The position numbers and the translations under genes were made by a program. The notes under the pieces are model-generated. The model was not told where the DNA came from, searched no databases, and saw only the letters and a program-made list of their open reading frames with translations. Shown in pieces: positions 52,577 to 61,907 of a stretch of DNA of 64,000 nt. Each line of letters starts with the position of its first letter. Within the stretch, counting starts at the first letter, position 1. Origin of the DNA: Phycisphaerales bacterium. Lineage in GTDB: Bacteria; Planctomycetota; Phycisphaerae; Sedimentisphaerales; Anaerobacaceae. Location of the stretch: assembly GCA_020346325.1 (NCBI GenBank), contig CP070782.1, positions 4,669,053 through 4,733,052 of the forward strand, written 5' to 3'.

Positions 52577-53041
52577 ATGAACGTCCGCTGTGCAAAAATC
52601 TCGGATGCCAAGTCCATCTCGGCGCTGATAAACTGTTATGCCGAGCACGACAAGATGCTCTTTCGGTCGCTGGCCGATATCTACGAGAAGCTGCAGATGT
52701 TCTTGGTCGCCGAGGACGACGGAGCGGTCGTCGGGTGCTGCACCCTGGAAATCATCTGGTCGGACCTGGCAGAACTCAAGTCGCTGGCCGTGGCGCCGGC
52801 CCACAAAGGCCAGGGGATCGGTCGGGCTTTGGTCGATGCGGCCGTACAGCAGGCGCGTCGGCTTGGTGTACCCCGTGTCTTCGCGCTGACCCTGGAACCG
52901 CAGTTCTTCGAGAAGATCGGGTTTGCCGTCCTGGGCAAAGATGATCTGCCCATGAAGGTCTGGAGCGACTGTGCCCGCTGTCCCAAGCAGCAGGACTGCG
53001 ATGAGGTCGCGGTGGCCCGGACCGTGACCGAGACGCCGTGA
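52577..53041 (+). CDS. GNAT acetyltransferase resembling short N-acetylglutamate synthases
   Basis: A 154-aa protein like the single-domain N-acetylglutamate synthases of anaerobes (first step of arginine synthesis). Seen are RCAKISDAKSISALINCYAE, RSLADIYEKLQMFLVAEDDG, CTLEIIWSDLAELKSLAVAP, the acetyl-CoA loop HKGQGIGRALVDAAV, and the C-terminal FFEKIGFAVL with a four-Cys cluster (CARCPKQQDC). No amino-acid kinase domain is attached. It looks leaderless. Activity on glutamate is inferred from family resemblance. Confidence 0.75.
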   Translation: MNVRCAKISDAKSISALINCYAEHDKMLFRSLADIYEKLQMFLVAEDDGAVVGCCTLEIIWSDLAELKSLAVAPAHKGQGIGRALVDAAVQQARRLGVPRVFALTLEPQFFEKIGFAVLGKDDLPMKVWSDCARCPKQQDCDEVAVARTVTETP

Positions 53042-53060
53042 GGTCGCGCCGCGACGAGCC

Positions 53061-54023
53061 TCAGCCGACCTGCCGCCTCTGGAACAGGGCCATCGCCAGG
53101 GCCAGGATCGCCACGGTATAACAGGCCGTGTACATGCCGCTGACGAGCATATACTTCAGAGGGACGGCGCTGCCTTCGTAGATCGCATCACTGATCCAGA
53201 ACACCTGCAGGTTGGGGACCAGCGACCGCCCGATGCGGGCCCAGAGGGCAGTGGCGGCGAAGCGTCCGAAGATATAGTCGCTGGTCAGCCCCAGCAGGAA
53301 CAGCCCGATGCAGGCCGAGAGAGTGACCACCATGTTGAACCGCGTGGAGATCGCCACGGCCAGGGCCGCGATGATGACGGCCGCCAGAAACAGCAGGATC
53401 GAGCCGTACACATCCAGGGCGTGGATTCCGTTCTCGGCCGGGTGAAACTTCCAGTGGGGATCGATGAAGACCAGGAAAACGAGGGCGAACGTGCCCAGGA
53501 TGGCGGCGACGATGACTGCCGTGGAGGAGAAGCGCCAGTCGTAGGTGTAATTGAAGAAGGCGCAGAGCAGCACTGTCAGACCGAGGACCGCCCCGGCCGA
53601 GCCGATGACCGTCCAGTCGCGTGCGTCCGAGGCCGTGCTGAGGACCCCGTGGCGGATGGCCATGAGCAGGGCAATCGTGCAGATATAGTGGGCGACCGCC
53701 ACCGCGCCGACCACACCGAGAAACTTGGCCAGGACGAATATGGGACGCTGCACCGGTTTGGCCAGCAGGGTCAGAATGGTTTTGTTCTCCAATTCCACGG
53801 CCACGGCGCCGGAGGCGGAGAAGATTGCTACGAACAAGCTGGTAAGGAAAAGCGTAGACAGCCCTATCTCACGGAGTAACTTGTTGTCGTCGTCCATGGT
53901 GTACATTGAGAGCGACGGGCTCAGCAAGAACAAGAGCAGTGCGGCCCCAATGATCACGGCATAAACGGGCTGTCGAAGGGTTTCAACGAACGTGTTTCTG
54001 GCAATCGTCAGTAGCTTCAGCAT
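53061..54023 (-). CDS. ABC-2 type transporter permease
   Basis: A 320-aa integral membrane protein with six or more helices and the ABC-2 pattern (LKLLTIARNTFVETLRQPVY at the N-terminus, ASGAVAVELENKTILTLLAKP in the coupling loop). It resembles the larger permease at 61900-63273 and may belong to the same export system, although it is divergently oriented. It has no ATPase gene directly beside it on its strand. Confidence 0.85.
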   Translation of the reverse strand: MLKLLTIARNTFVETLRQPVYAVIIGAALLLFLLSPSLSMYTMDDDNKLLREIGLSTLFLTSLFVAIFSASGAVAVELENKTILTLLAKPVQRPIFVLAKFLGVVGAVAVAHYICTIALLMAIRHGVLSTASDARDWTVIGSAGAVLGLTVLLCAFFNYTYDWRFSSTAVIVAAILGTFALVFLVFIDPHWKFHPAENGIHALDVYGSILLFLAAVIIAALAVAISTRFNMVVTLSACIGLFLLGLTSDYIFGRFAATALWARIGRSLVPNLQVFWISDAIYEGSAVPLKYMLVSGMYTACYTVAILALAMALFQRRQVG

Positions 54024-54125
54024 GGTTCACCGTGACGGTCGAGCCTTCGTGTGGACGGCTCATGAGGTAGGTAAATAGGATACATTTTTTCGTTATTGTC
54101 ACTACACGACACTGACTTTTGGTGT

Positions 54126-54131
54126 TATAGT
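54126..54131 (+). promoter_or_regulatory. Extended -10 promoter candidate for the SPFH cluster
   Basis: TATAGT preceded by TGT (extended -10) lies 95 bases before the first SPFH gene. No good -35 is seen at the right distance. The AT-richer gap 54024-54225 separates the divergent permease gene. Confidence 0.35.
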
Positions 54132-54225
54132 GCTGAACTTCCTGTTTGTAAAGGGCTCACGTCTCTGCTTAGTTAAGTTACTCGCAGAGACGACATTTGT
54201 TCATAGTCGGGAGTCGAAGTAAGAT

Positions 54226-56298
54226 ATGACAGCATCGTCGAAACGCCCCGAGCAGGTGGCCTGGGTCTCTCTGGTCCTGAGTTTGGTTTTTTTTGGTCTC
54301 ACCTTCTTTCTGGGTCGATGGAGCGGTTTTTTCGCGATCTCGGCCGTTGCCTGGCAGATCCTTGCCGCCACCCTCATCTGGCTGATCCTGGCCATCCAGT
54401 TCCACCAGCGCACCTTGGCGGAGCAGGAGAGGCTGGACATGACGCAGTTGGCCGAGGACAAGCAGGCCTCGGCGCTGTTCGAAGGCAAGGGCGAGCGGGC
54501 GACGCTGCTGGCGGCCGCCCAGCGTCGCCTGGATCTGCTGGAACGCTGGTTCGTTCCGATTTTCGGCGTGCTGATCGCGATCTATGAGATCGGCCTGGGC
54601 CTGCTGCTGCTCAAAGCCGTCGCTGGGCAGGCGACGGTCAGCACGCAGCAGCCGCTGGTGTGTGCCATCATCATGACGGCGGTGGCCTTTGTCAGTTTTC
54701 TGATGTCACGGTATGCCACCGGCATGTCGGTTGAGTCCCGCTGGAAACCGCTGCGCGCGGGCGGCAGCTACCTGCTGGGCGTCGCCCTGGTTTGCTTCGC
54801 CTTGGCGCTGAGTCTGGCCGGGGTGCATTTTCAGTTCGGTCTGGGCGTGCGCATCATCGCCTATGTCATCCCCATCCTCTTGATCGTCCTGGGCGCGGAG
54901 ACCGCTCTGAACACGGTGTTCGACATCTATCGGCCCCGTCTGAAAGATCAGTACAGCCGAGCCGGTTTCGACAGCCGACTGCTCGGTGTGATCAACGAGC
55001 CGGGCGGGGTTTTCCGCAGTGTCGCGGCCGCCATCGATTATCAGTTTGGGTTCAAGGTCTCGGAGACCTGGTTCTACCAGTTGCTCGAAAGGGCGATCGT
55101 TTCTCTTATCCTGTTCTCGGCCGGCACCCTCTATCTGGCCAGTTGCATCATTGTGGTCGAGCCCAACGAGGAAGCGATCGTCGAGCGTTTCGGCAACCCG
55201 CTGACGAACGATGGCCAGGTCCGCGATCTGCAACCCGGCCTGCACTTCAAGTTGCCCTGGCCGATCGACATCGCCCGCACGTACCCGACCAAGGAAGTGC
55301 TGGAACTCCACGTGGGGTATGTTCCCAAGAGGGACCCCAAGACCGGTCAGGTCATTCCGGAGCGCGCGTTGCTGTGGGGCGAGAGCCACTACGAAGAAGA
55401 ATACAGTCTCCTGGCAGCCAGCGAATACACGGGCGAGGAACTTACCGAAGGCGCCGTGCCCGTGAGCCTGATCAAAGCCAACATCCCGGTTCAGTATCGC
55501 ATCAGCGATCTGTTCAAGTATATCTATAACCACCGTGATCCCGGCAAGCTGCTGGAGGCTATCTGTTACGAGGAGTTGGCGCGGTTTGCCGCCAGTGCCC
55601 GCATCGAGGCCGATGCGGCTGCCTCGGGGCCCGCGTCGGCCGACAGCCTTTTCGGCGCCGGTCGTGTGAGAGCCCAGGAAGTTCTCATGCAACGGATCCA
55701 GGCGGCGGCCAGTGCCCAGGAGTTGGGCATCGAGCTGGTTTTCCTCGGCGTCCAGGGCATCCATCCCCCGCCCGAGGTGGCGCCCGACTATGAGGCGGTG
55801 ATCGGAGCCGTGCAGAAGAAGCAGGCGCTGGTCCTGCAGGCCGAAGCCGACCGGAACCGGACGCTCAGCACCCTCGTGGGGTCCGTCGGCAAGGCGTACG
55901 AACTGGCGGATCTGGCGGCGGCTTATCAGGAAGCCCAGGCCGAAGGACGCCGCGAAGACGTGCAGCGACTGAATGCGCAGGTCGATGCCGCCTTCGCCGA
56001 GGCGAAGGGGGACATCTTCAAGACACTGCGGAGTGCGCAGAGCTACGCCTTCGAGAAAGCCACGTTGGCCGAGGCGACGGGCCGCCGCTTTGCCGGACAG
56101 GTCAAAGCCTATCAGGCCGCACCGCGAATCTACGAGCAGGAGCAGCGGCTGGCGGTCTTTGAAGAGGCGATGCAGGGAATACGCAAATATATCGTGGCCA
56201 CCGAGCCGAACGACACGCAGGTGACCATTATCGACCTTCAACAGACACTGACGCCGGATTTGTTGGATATTGGCAGTTTACAGGAGAGCAGCCAGTAA
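54226..56298 (+). CDS. HflK-like SPFH protein with a polytopic N-terminal domain
   Basis: A 690-aa membrane protein. The first 320 residues hold about seven hydrophobic segments (such as LVLSLVFFGLTFFLG, LVCAIIMTAVAFVSFLMS, IIAYVIPILLIVLG), unlike HflK, which has one. The SPFH/band 7 domain follows (CIIVVEPNEEAIVERFGNPL, QPGLHFKLPWPIDIARTYP) with a helical tail (AAYQEAQAEGRREDVQRLNA). SPFH proteins build large membrane rings, and HflK/C regulate the FtsH protease. It overlaps the next gene by one base. Confidence 0.85.
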   Translation: MTASSKRPEQVAWVSLVLSLVFFGLTFFLGRWSGFFAISAVAWQILAATLIWLILAIQFHQRTLAEQERLDMTQLAEDKQASALFEGKGERATLLAAAQRRLDLLERWFVPIFGVLIAIYEIGLGLLLLKAVAGQATVSTQQPLVCAIIMTAVAFVSFLMSRYATGMSVESRWKPLRAGGSYLLGVALVCFALALSLAGVHFQFGLGVRIIAYVIPILLIVLGAETALNTVFDIYRPRLKDQYSRAGFDSRLLGVINEPGGVFRSVAAAIDYQFGFKVSETWFYQLLERAIVSLILFSAGTLYLASCIIVVEPNEEAIVERFGNPLTNDGQVRDLQPGLHFKLPWPIDIARTYPTKEVLELHVGYVPKRDPKTGQVIPERALLWGESHYEEEYSLLAASEYTGEELTEGAVPVSLIKANIPVQYRISDLFKYIYNHRDPGKLLEAICYEELARFAASARIEADAAASGPASADSLFGAGRVRAQEVLMQRIQAAASAQELGIELVFLGVQGIHPPPEVAPDYEAVIGAVQKKQALVLQAEADRNRTLSTLVGSVGKAYELADLAAAYQEAQAEGRREDVQRLNAQVDAAFAEAKGDIFKTLRSAQSYAFEKATLAEATGRRFAGQVKAYQAAPRIYEQEQRLAVFEEAMQGIRKYIVATEPNDTQVTIIDLQQTLTPDLLDIGSLQESSQ

Positions 56299-57191
56299 TG
56301 AAGAATGTAGCTATCCCTATTCTCGTCGCCGTCATCTTCATCATCATGGCCGTGTACCTCGTGACGTTTCAGGTCCGCGAGACCGAATCGGTCCTGGTGA
56401 CGCGCTTCGGCAAGCCGGTGCGTGAAAAGACCGAGCCCGGCCTGGGCTGGAAATGGCCCGCTCCGATCGAACGGATCCACCCCTTCGATTCGCGCCTGCG
56501 CGTGCTCGAAAGCGAACTGGTGGAGACCCCGACCCGCGGGGCGGTCCCGGTCATCGTCAAAAGCTACGTCGTCTGGCGGATTGCCGAACCGCTGAAGTTC
56601 CTCAATGCCGTCGAAACGGTCGCCGACGCGAACGACATGTTGCGCAGCCGCATCAACGACACGCAGAACCGAGTGATCGGCCAGCATACCTTCGGCGAAT
56701 TCGTCAACAGCGATCCGGACAAGATTCGGTTCGACCAGATTCAGGCGGAAATGCTCGCCGACGTACAGGGGCCGGTGCGTGATGACTATGGCATCGAGAT
56801 CAAGACGCTGGGCATCAAGCAGTTCAAGGTCAGCGAGGACGTGACCAAGGACGTCTTCGAGCGGATGAAGGCCGACCGTCAGCGCCGGACCGAGGCGACC
56901 ATCGCCCAGGGCAACGCCGAGGCCACGTCGATCCGCACGGACGCGGACGCCAAAAAGACGGCGCTGTTGGCCGCGGCCGAGGGACGGGCCAAGGCCATTC
57001 AAGGCCAGGGTGACGCGGAAGCCGCTCAGTACTATGAGATGTTGGAGGCGGCGCCCGAGTTGGCCATGTTCCTGCGCAATCTCGAATCACTGCTGGCCAC
57101 GCTCAAGGAGCGGGCCACCCTGGTTCTGTCGGCCGACGTGGAACCGTTCATCTATCTCAAGGAAATGCCGTCGTTGAAGGCGGAAGACTAG
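56298..57191 (+). CDS. hflC: HflC-type SPFH protein
   Basis: A 297-aa band 7 protein of HflC type: one N-terminal membrane helix, TESVLVTRFGKPVREKTEPG, then IERIHPFDSRLRVLESELVE, the RSRINDTQNRVIGQHTFGEF segment, and the helical EATIAQGNAEATSIRTDADA tail. With HflK it forms the cage around FtsH; no ftsH lies here. The start overlaps the previous stop (TAATG). Confidence 0.9.
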   Translation: MKNVAIPILVAVIFIIMAVYLVTFQVRETESVLVTRFGKPVREKTEPGLGWKWPAPIERIHPFDSRLRVLESELVETPTRGAVPVIVKSYVVWRIAEPLKFLNAVETVADANDMLRSRINDTQNRVIGQHTFGEFVNSDPDKIRFDQIQAEMLADVQGPVRDDYGIEIKTLGIKQFKVSEDVTKDVFERMKADRQRRTEATIAQGNAEATSIRTDADAKKTALLAAAEGRAKAIQGQGDAEAAQYYEMLEAAPELAMFLRNLESLLATLKERATLVLSADVEPFIYLKEMPSLKAED

Positions 57192-57241
57192 TCGTGAGCA
57201 GAAGCGTCACTTCCAGGCACTGAGTATGTGATTGAGAATCT

Positions 57242-58582
57242 ATGGCACATAAACACGGACACCATCACGGGCACCACCACCATCATGTGGGGCACACGGA
57301 GCACGAGGCTCCGGATCTGGAGCAACTGGGCACGGCTGAGAAATCGCTTTCCGAAGCGCTGCGTATCAGCTTTGCGATTCTGAAGGTCATTATGATCGTG
57401 CTGGTGGTGGCCTTCCTGGTCTCCGGCTTCAAGACCGTGGGATCGAACGAACAGGCCCTGCGCCTGCTGTTCGGCCGGATCCAGGGCGTCGGCGAGGAGC
57501 GCGTCCTCGATTCGGATTGGCACTGGGTCTTTCCTTATCCCCTCGGCGAGATCGTCAGGATCCCCGTCAAGAGGCAGATCAAGCTGCCGATCGACAGTTT
57601 CTGGTACTGGGAGGACCGCAACGACATCCTGGGCGAAGGCCCGAAGCCGCGACGCAGGGTGCCGGAAAAGCTGAACCCGTTACGCGAGGGATACTGTCTG
57701 ACGCGCAGCCAAATGCGACAGGCAGAGGACCTTGGCGCCGCGCCGGGGCTCACCGGGGGCAATCCGGACGGCAGTGACTATAACATTGTGCACTGTCGGT
57801 GGGAAATCAACTATCAGATCGACAACATCGAGCAATTCTTCTCGAATGTCCTGGTCAAGAACGCCCGGCCCGGACAGATCTATGAAGAGGTCATGATCGA
57901 GAGCATGACACCGCTGCTGCGCAGCATTGTAGAGAGCGCCGTGACCACAGCGATGGTTCAATACAGCATCGACGAGGCGTTGCAGAGCCGAGACCGAATC
58001 CCCCGTCACGTCCGGCGGTTGGCGCAACAGCAACTGGACGACATCGAGAGTGGTATCAAGGTCACGTCGGTGCAGTTGGTGAACGTCGAGTGGCCCAAGC
58101 AGGTGGACGAGGCCTTCAAGGAGTCCGTCGAGGCGAGTCAGCGCAGCCAGCAGATGACCAGTGTGGCCCGTACGTATGCCGAGCAGACGCTGGCCAGTGC
58201 GGGCGGGCAGGTCGCCGAGCCGCTGTATCAGGCCCTGATGGCGGAGGACCCGAACGAGGAAGAGCTGGAGGCACTGTGGTCACAGGTGGCCGGGCAGGCC
58301 CAGGACACTATCGCCCAGGCCAAGGCCTATCGCACCAAGGTCGTGGAAGCCGCCAAAGCCAATGCCACCTATTTGAACAGTATCCTGCCCGAATTTCGCA
58401 AACGGCCGGAACTGGTGACCCATCGGATCTACCTGGACGCGCTCGAACAGGTGTTGCAGAATGCCGAGGAAAAGTTCGTGGTGCAGCCGTCCAACGATTC
58501 GAAGGGCCAGGAGATTCGGGTCCTGGTCAACTCGGACCCGGAGATGCCCAAGCGGGGCCAGCAGACAAAGACGTCAAAGTAA
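57242..58582 (+). CDS. Third SPFH protein, with a histidine-rich N-terminus
   Basis: A 446-aa HflK-like protein. The N-terminus has 12 His in the first 21 residues (MAHKHGHHHGHHHHHVGH), then a membrane helix at about 45-65 (LKVIMIVLVVAFLVSGF) and an SPFH domain (VGSNEQALRLLFGRIQGVGE, YNIVHCRWEINYQIDNIEQF) with a long helical tail (AKAYRTKVVEAAKANATYLN). The His stretch should bind Zn, Ni, Co or Cu on the cytoplasmic side if the helix is oriented as in HflK. It precedes a metal ATPase gene by 54 bases. Confidence 0.85.
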   Translation: MAHKHGHHHGHHHHHVGHTEHEAPDLEQLGTAEKSLSEALRISFAILKVIMIVLVVAFLVSGFKTVGSNEQALRLLFGRIQGVGEERVLDSDWHWVFPYPLGEIVRIPVKRQIKLPIDSFWYWEDRNDILGEGPKPRRRVPEKLNPLREGYCLTRSQMRQAEDLGAAPGLTGGNPDGSDYNIVHCRWEINYQIDNIEQFFSNVLVKNARPGQIYEEVMIESMTPLLRSIVESAVTTAMVQYSIDEALQSRDRIPRHVRRLAQQQLDDIESGIKVTSVQLVNVEWPKQVDEAFKESVEASQRSQQMTSVARTYAEQTLASAGGQVAEPLYQALMAEDPNEEELEALWSQVAGQAQDTIAQAKAYRTKVVEAAKANATYLNSILPEFRKRPELVTHRIYLDALEQVLQNAEEKFVVQPSNDSKGQEIRVLVNSDPEMPKRGQQTKTSK

Positions 58583-58636
58583 GCCGTTGTCCCGACGATC
58601 GGGGCATTCGAAGAACTGGAGCACGAGAACAATACT

Positions 58637-60565
58637 ATGGCTCATCAGCACCTACATCTTCAAGACGACGTAGCCGCCGAAGAAACGCAGGGTAAGCAGT
58701 GGAAAGTCAGCGTGGCCTTGCTGGGCACCTTGCTGGGAGGTGTTCTCCTGATCAACGGCGTCGTCGGCCGACTCTTCTACCCGGCGGACAGTTTCAATCT
58801 TCAGATGTTCATGATGTTGGGTGCACTGCTGCTGGGCACGCCGATTGTCGTGCATGCGGTCGTCAGTCTGCTCCGGGGCGAATCGCACATGGACGAACTG
58901 GCCGCGCTGGGTATCGTCGCGGCTTTCGCCACTGGCGAGTATGTCGCGGCCGGCCTCATCGGCTTCTTCATGCTGCTCAGTGAACTCGTCGAGACGCGCA
59001 CCGCGCTGGGGGCACGGGCGTCGATCGAGTCGCTCATCAAGCTGACGCCGACCAGGGCCAATCTGGTAGCGGAGGATGGCACCGAGCGGGAGGTCAAGGT
59101 CAGTGCGCTCAAGGCCGGCGATCACATCCGCGTTCGTCCCGGCGACAACATCCCGGCCGATGGGGAAGTCGACAGCGGGCTCAGTTCCGTGAACGAAGCG
59201 ACCATCACGGGCGAATCGCTGCCGGTCGACAAGGTTCCGGGCATGCAGGTTTTCGCCGGTACGAACAACCTGACCGGCGTCCTGGATGTGCGCGTGACCA
59301 AGGCCGGGCGGGACACGACGCTGGGCAAGGTCCAGTCGCTGATCATGCAGGCCGAGCAGACGAAGATCCCCATCATGCGGATCATCGATCGTTACATCAT
59401 GTGGTATGTGCCGACCGTCCTGATGATCGCGGCCATCGTCCTGTTCTTCACGCGTGACATCGATCAGGCCATCACCATACTGGTGATTTCCTGCCCGTGT
59501 GCGATCATTCTGGCCACACCGACGGCTATGGTGGCCGCCATCTCGGCCGCCGCCCGGCTCGGTGTCCTGGTCAAGAACGTGGCCGATCTCGAGATCGCCG
59601 GCAAGATGACGTCCCTAGTCTTCGACAAGACCGGCACCGTCACTACTGGCCGCCTCTACGTGACGAAATTGACGCCGGCCGAAGGGGTCGAGCCGGCGGA
59701 ACTGCTGGCCGAGGCGGCGGCGGCCGAACAGATGAGCAAGCACCCCGCGGCTCGCGCCCTGCGTGAGGTGGCCAAGGAGGCGAACATCACGATGGCGACC
59801 GCCGAGGGATTCAAGGAAACGCCGGGCAAAGGCGTTACCGCGACCATCAACGGCGACGAGGTTCGCGTCGGCCGTGAGACGTTTTTGCAGGAAAACAACA
59901 TCGATCTCAGTGGCGTCTCCGATCCGGCGCTGCACGAGGAACAGGGCTTCAGCACGCTCTACGTGGCCAAAGGCACGCGCTGCATCGGCTGGATCGGTCT
60001 TCAGGACAAGACTCGGCCTGAGGCGCAGCGCGCGGTCAAGGAACTGGTCGATCTCGGCATCAAGCGCGTGACGATGCTCACCGGTGACCGCGATGAAGTG
60101 GCCAATCGCGTGGCGGCCGAACTGGGGTGTACTGATTTTCGCGCCCACTGTCTGCCCCAGGACAAGCTGGCCATCGTCGAGCAGATCAAGCGTGACGGGC
60201 ATACCGTGGTGGTCGTGGGCGATGGTATCAACGATGCGCCGGCCCTGGCCGCGGGCGATCTGGGCATTGCGATGGGGGCGGCCGGCAGTGACGTCGCCAT
60301 CAACTCGGCCTCGATTGCCCTGATGAGCGACGACCTGCGTCGGATTCCCTTCCTCGTGGAAGTCTCGCGCAAGACCCGGCGCGTCATCAATCAGAACCTC
60401 GGCTTCGGCATTGCCTTCATCGTGTTCGGCATCTCGCTGGCGCGGTTCATCCCGCCGGGCGTGGCGGCCTTCCTGCATTTCGCCAGTTCGCTGGTGGTCG
60501 TCTTCAACAGTGCCCGACTGGTCCGCCAGGGTGAGCATCTCGATCACGGACCGAACCCGGCGTGA
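58637..60565 (+). CDS. Heavy-metal P1B-type ATPase without N-terminal HMA domain
   Basis: A 642-aa P-type metal pump. ITGESLPVDKVPG (actuator TGES), ISCPCAIILATP (the metal-binding CPC of TM6), FDKTGTVTTG (phosphorylated Asp), SKHPAARAL (the nucleotide-binding HP motif) and GDGINDAPALAAGDLGIAMG are all present. No GMxCxxC HMA domain precedes the first helix; instead the start is MAHQHLHLQDD. TM7 (NQNLGFGIAFIVFG) and TM8 (HFASSLVVVFNSARL) do not clearly match Cu or Zn/Cd classes, so the metal is undecided. Confidence 0.92.
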   Translation: MAHQHLHLQDDVAAEETQGKQWKVSVALLGTLLGGVLLINGVVGRLFYPADSFNLQMFMMLGALLLGTPIVVHAVVSLLRGESHMDELAALGIVAAFATGEYVAAGLIGFFMLLSELVETRTALGARASIESLIKLTPTRANLVAEDGTEREVKVSALKAGDHIRVRPGDNIPADGEVDSGLSSVNEATITGESLPVDKVPGMQVFAGTNNLTGVLDVRVTKAGRDTTLGKVQSLIMQAEQTKIPIMRIIDRYIMWYVPTVLMIAAIVLFFTRDIDQAITILVISCPCAIILATPTAMVAAISAAARLGVLVKNVADLEIAGKMTSLVFDKTGTVTTGRLYVTKLTPAEGVEPAELLAEAAAAEQMSKHPAARALREVAKEANITMATAEGFKETPGKGVTATINGDEVRVGRETFLQENNIDLSGVSDPALHEEQGFSTLYVAKGTRCIGWIGLQDKTRPEAQRAVKELVDLGIKRVTMLTGDRDEVANRVAAELGCTDFRAHCLPQDKLAIVEQIKRDGHTVVVVGDGINDAPALAAGDLGIAMGAAGSDVAINSASIALMSDDLRRIPFLVEVSRKTRRVINQNLGFGIAFIVFGISLARFIPPGVAAFLHFASSLVVVFNSARLVRQGEHLDHGPNPA

Positions 60566-60644
60566 TGTCGGTGAGCAGAGGATGAGGAGGCCCGCGCAGG
60601 TGTCCCCGGCCGTTGATATTCATTTGAGTAGCGTGTAGCGAATT

Positions 60645-61907
60645 ATGGACTACGCCATTGAGACAATTTCACTGACGAAGATCTTCTCCGACTGGTGGGG
60701 ACGGGCCAAGGTCTATGCGGTCGACGACCTGAATCTCCAGATCAAGCAGAACGAGGTCTTCGGCCTCCTCGGCCCCAACGGTTCAGGCAAAACGACGACG
60801 ATCAAGATGCTGCTCGGTCTGCTGCATCCGACCAAGGGGCATGCTCTGCTGCTGGGAGGGCAGGGCAGCGATCCGAAGATCAACGCCCGGGTCGGTTTTC
60901 TGCCGGAGGAGTCGTACTTGTATCGCTTTCTCAACGCGCGGGAGACACTGGATTTCTACGGCCGGCTGTTCGGGCTGGCTCCCGACGTGCGGAGGATGCG
61001 CATCGAGGCCCTGCTGGAGATGGTGGGGCTCAAGGCGGTGGCGCGTCGGCCCGTGGGGACATACTCCAAGGGCATGGCCCGCCGCATCGGTCTGGCCCAG
61101 GCCCTGATCAACGACCCGGACCTGCTGATCCTCGACGAGCCGACCACCGGGCTCGACCCGATCGGCACGCGCCAGATCAAAGATCTGATTTTGAAGCTGG
61201 CCGAGCGCGGCAAGACCATCCTGCTCTGTAGCCACCTCCTCGCCGACGTCGAGGATGTCTGCGATCGCATCGCCATTCTCTACGGCGGCCGGGTCCAGGC
61301 GGAAGGACGTGTGGGCGACCTCCTTCGGGAGGCCGACAAGCGGCAGTTCGTCACCAGTGCCGTGAGTGACCAGGCCGTGGGCAAGATCAAGGAGATCCTC
61401 AGCGACGAGGGCGCTGAATGTGACGTCACCACCCCGATGGAAAGACTCGAAACCTTCTTCATCAACACGGTGGTCGAGGCGCGGCAGCAGGCCAGGCCCA
61501 CGAGCGGCGCCGTCAGTACCACGGATATCGGCGATTTCCTGACGGCCGAGAAGTCGCAGGCCGGCATCCTGGACAAATTGGTTTCCTCGTCGGAATCGAC
61601 GGAAGCGCCGGCGGCCGCGGCCCCGGAATTAAGCGAAGTGGCTCCGGTCGAGACCACGGCACCCCAGCCGGACAAGGATTTGCTGGGTGAGCTAACCAGG
61701 CCCGCCGCGACCTCGGAGACCGAGCAGGTCAGACGACCGGAGAAACCGGTGCCCGATCTGCCCCAGGCTCAGGTAGACGTGCCCGTCGAGGACGGTCGCG
61801 TGAAAAAGCGTGTGCTCGATGCCCTGACGGGGTCCAACCCGGAGCAACCGGATCAGCCGCCGGCGCAGGATGAACCCGAGCAAGACGGAGAGTCCAGCGA
61901 TGCGTAG
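60645..61907 (+). CDS. ABC transporter ATP-binding protein with a long C-terminal extension
   Basis: A 420-aa ABC ATPase: Walker A GPNGSGKTTT, signature YSKGMARRIG (SKGM instead of SGGM), Walker B LLILDEPTTGLDP, and switch His in LLCSHLLADVE. The conserved domain ends near residue 230; the next 190 residues are a helical part followed by an acidic Pro/Glu-rich low-complexity tail. It drives the permease whose start overlaps its end by eight bases. The tail may couple it to another envelope protein. Confidence 0.9.
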   Translation: MDYAIETISLTKIFSDWWGRAKVYAVDDLNLQIKQNEVFGLLGPNGSGKTTTIKMLLGLLHPTKGHALLLGGQGSDPKINARVGFLPEESYLYRFLNARETLDFYGRLFGLAPDVRRMRIEALLEMVGLKAVARRPVGTYSKGMARRIGLAQALINDPDLLILDEPTTGLDPIGTRQIKDLILKLAERGKTILLCSHLLADVEDVCDRIAILYGGRVQAEGRVGDLLREADKRQFVTSAVSDQAVGKIKEILSDEGAECDVTTPMERLETFFINTVVEARQQARPTSGAVSTTDIGDFLTAEKSQAGILDKLVSSSESTEAPAAAAPELSEVAPVETTAPQPDKDLLGELTRPAATSETEQVRRPEKPVPDLPQAQVDVPVEDGRVKKRVLDALTGSNPEQPDQPPAQDEPEQDGESSDA

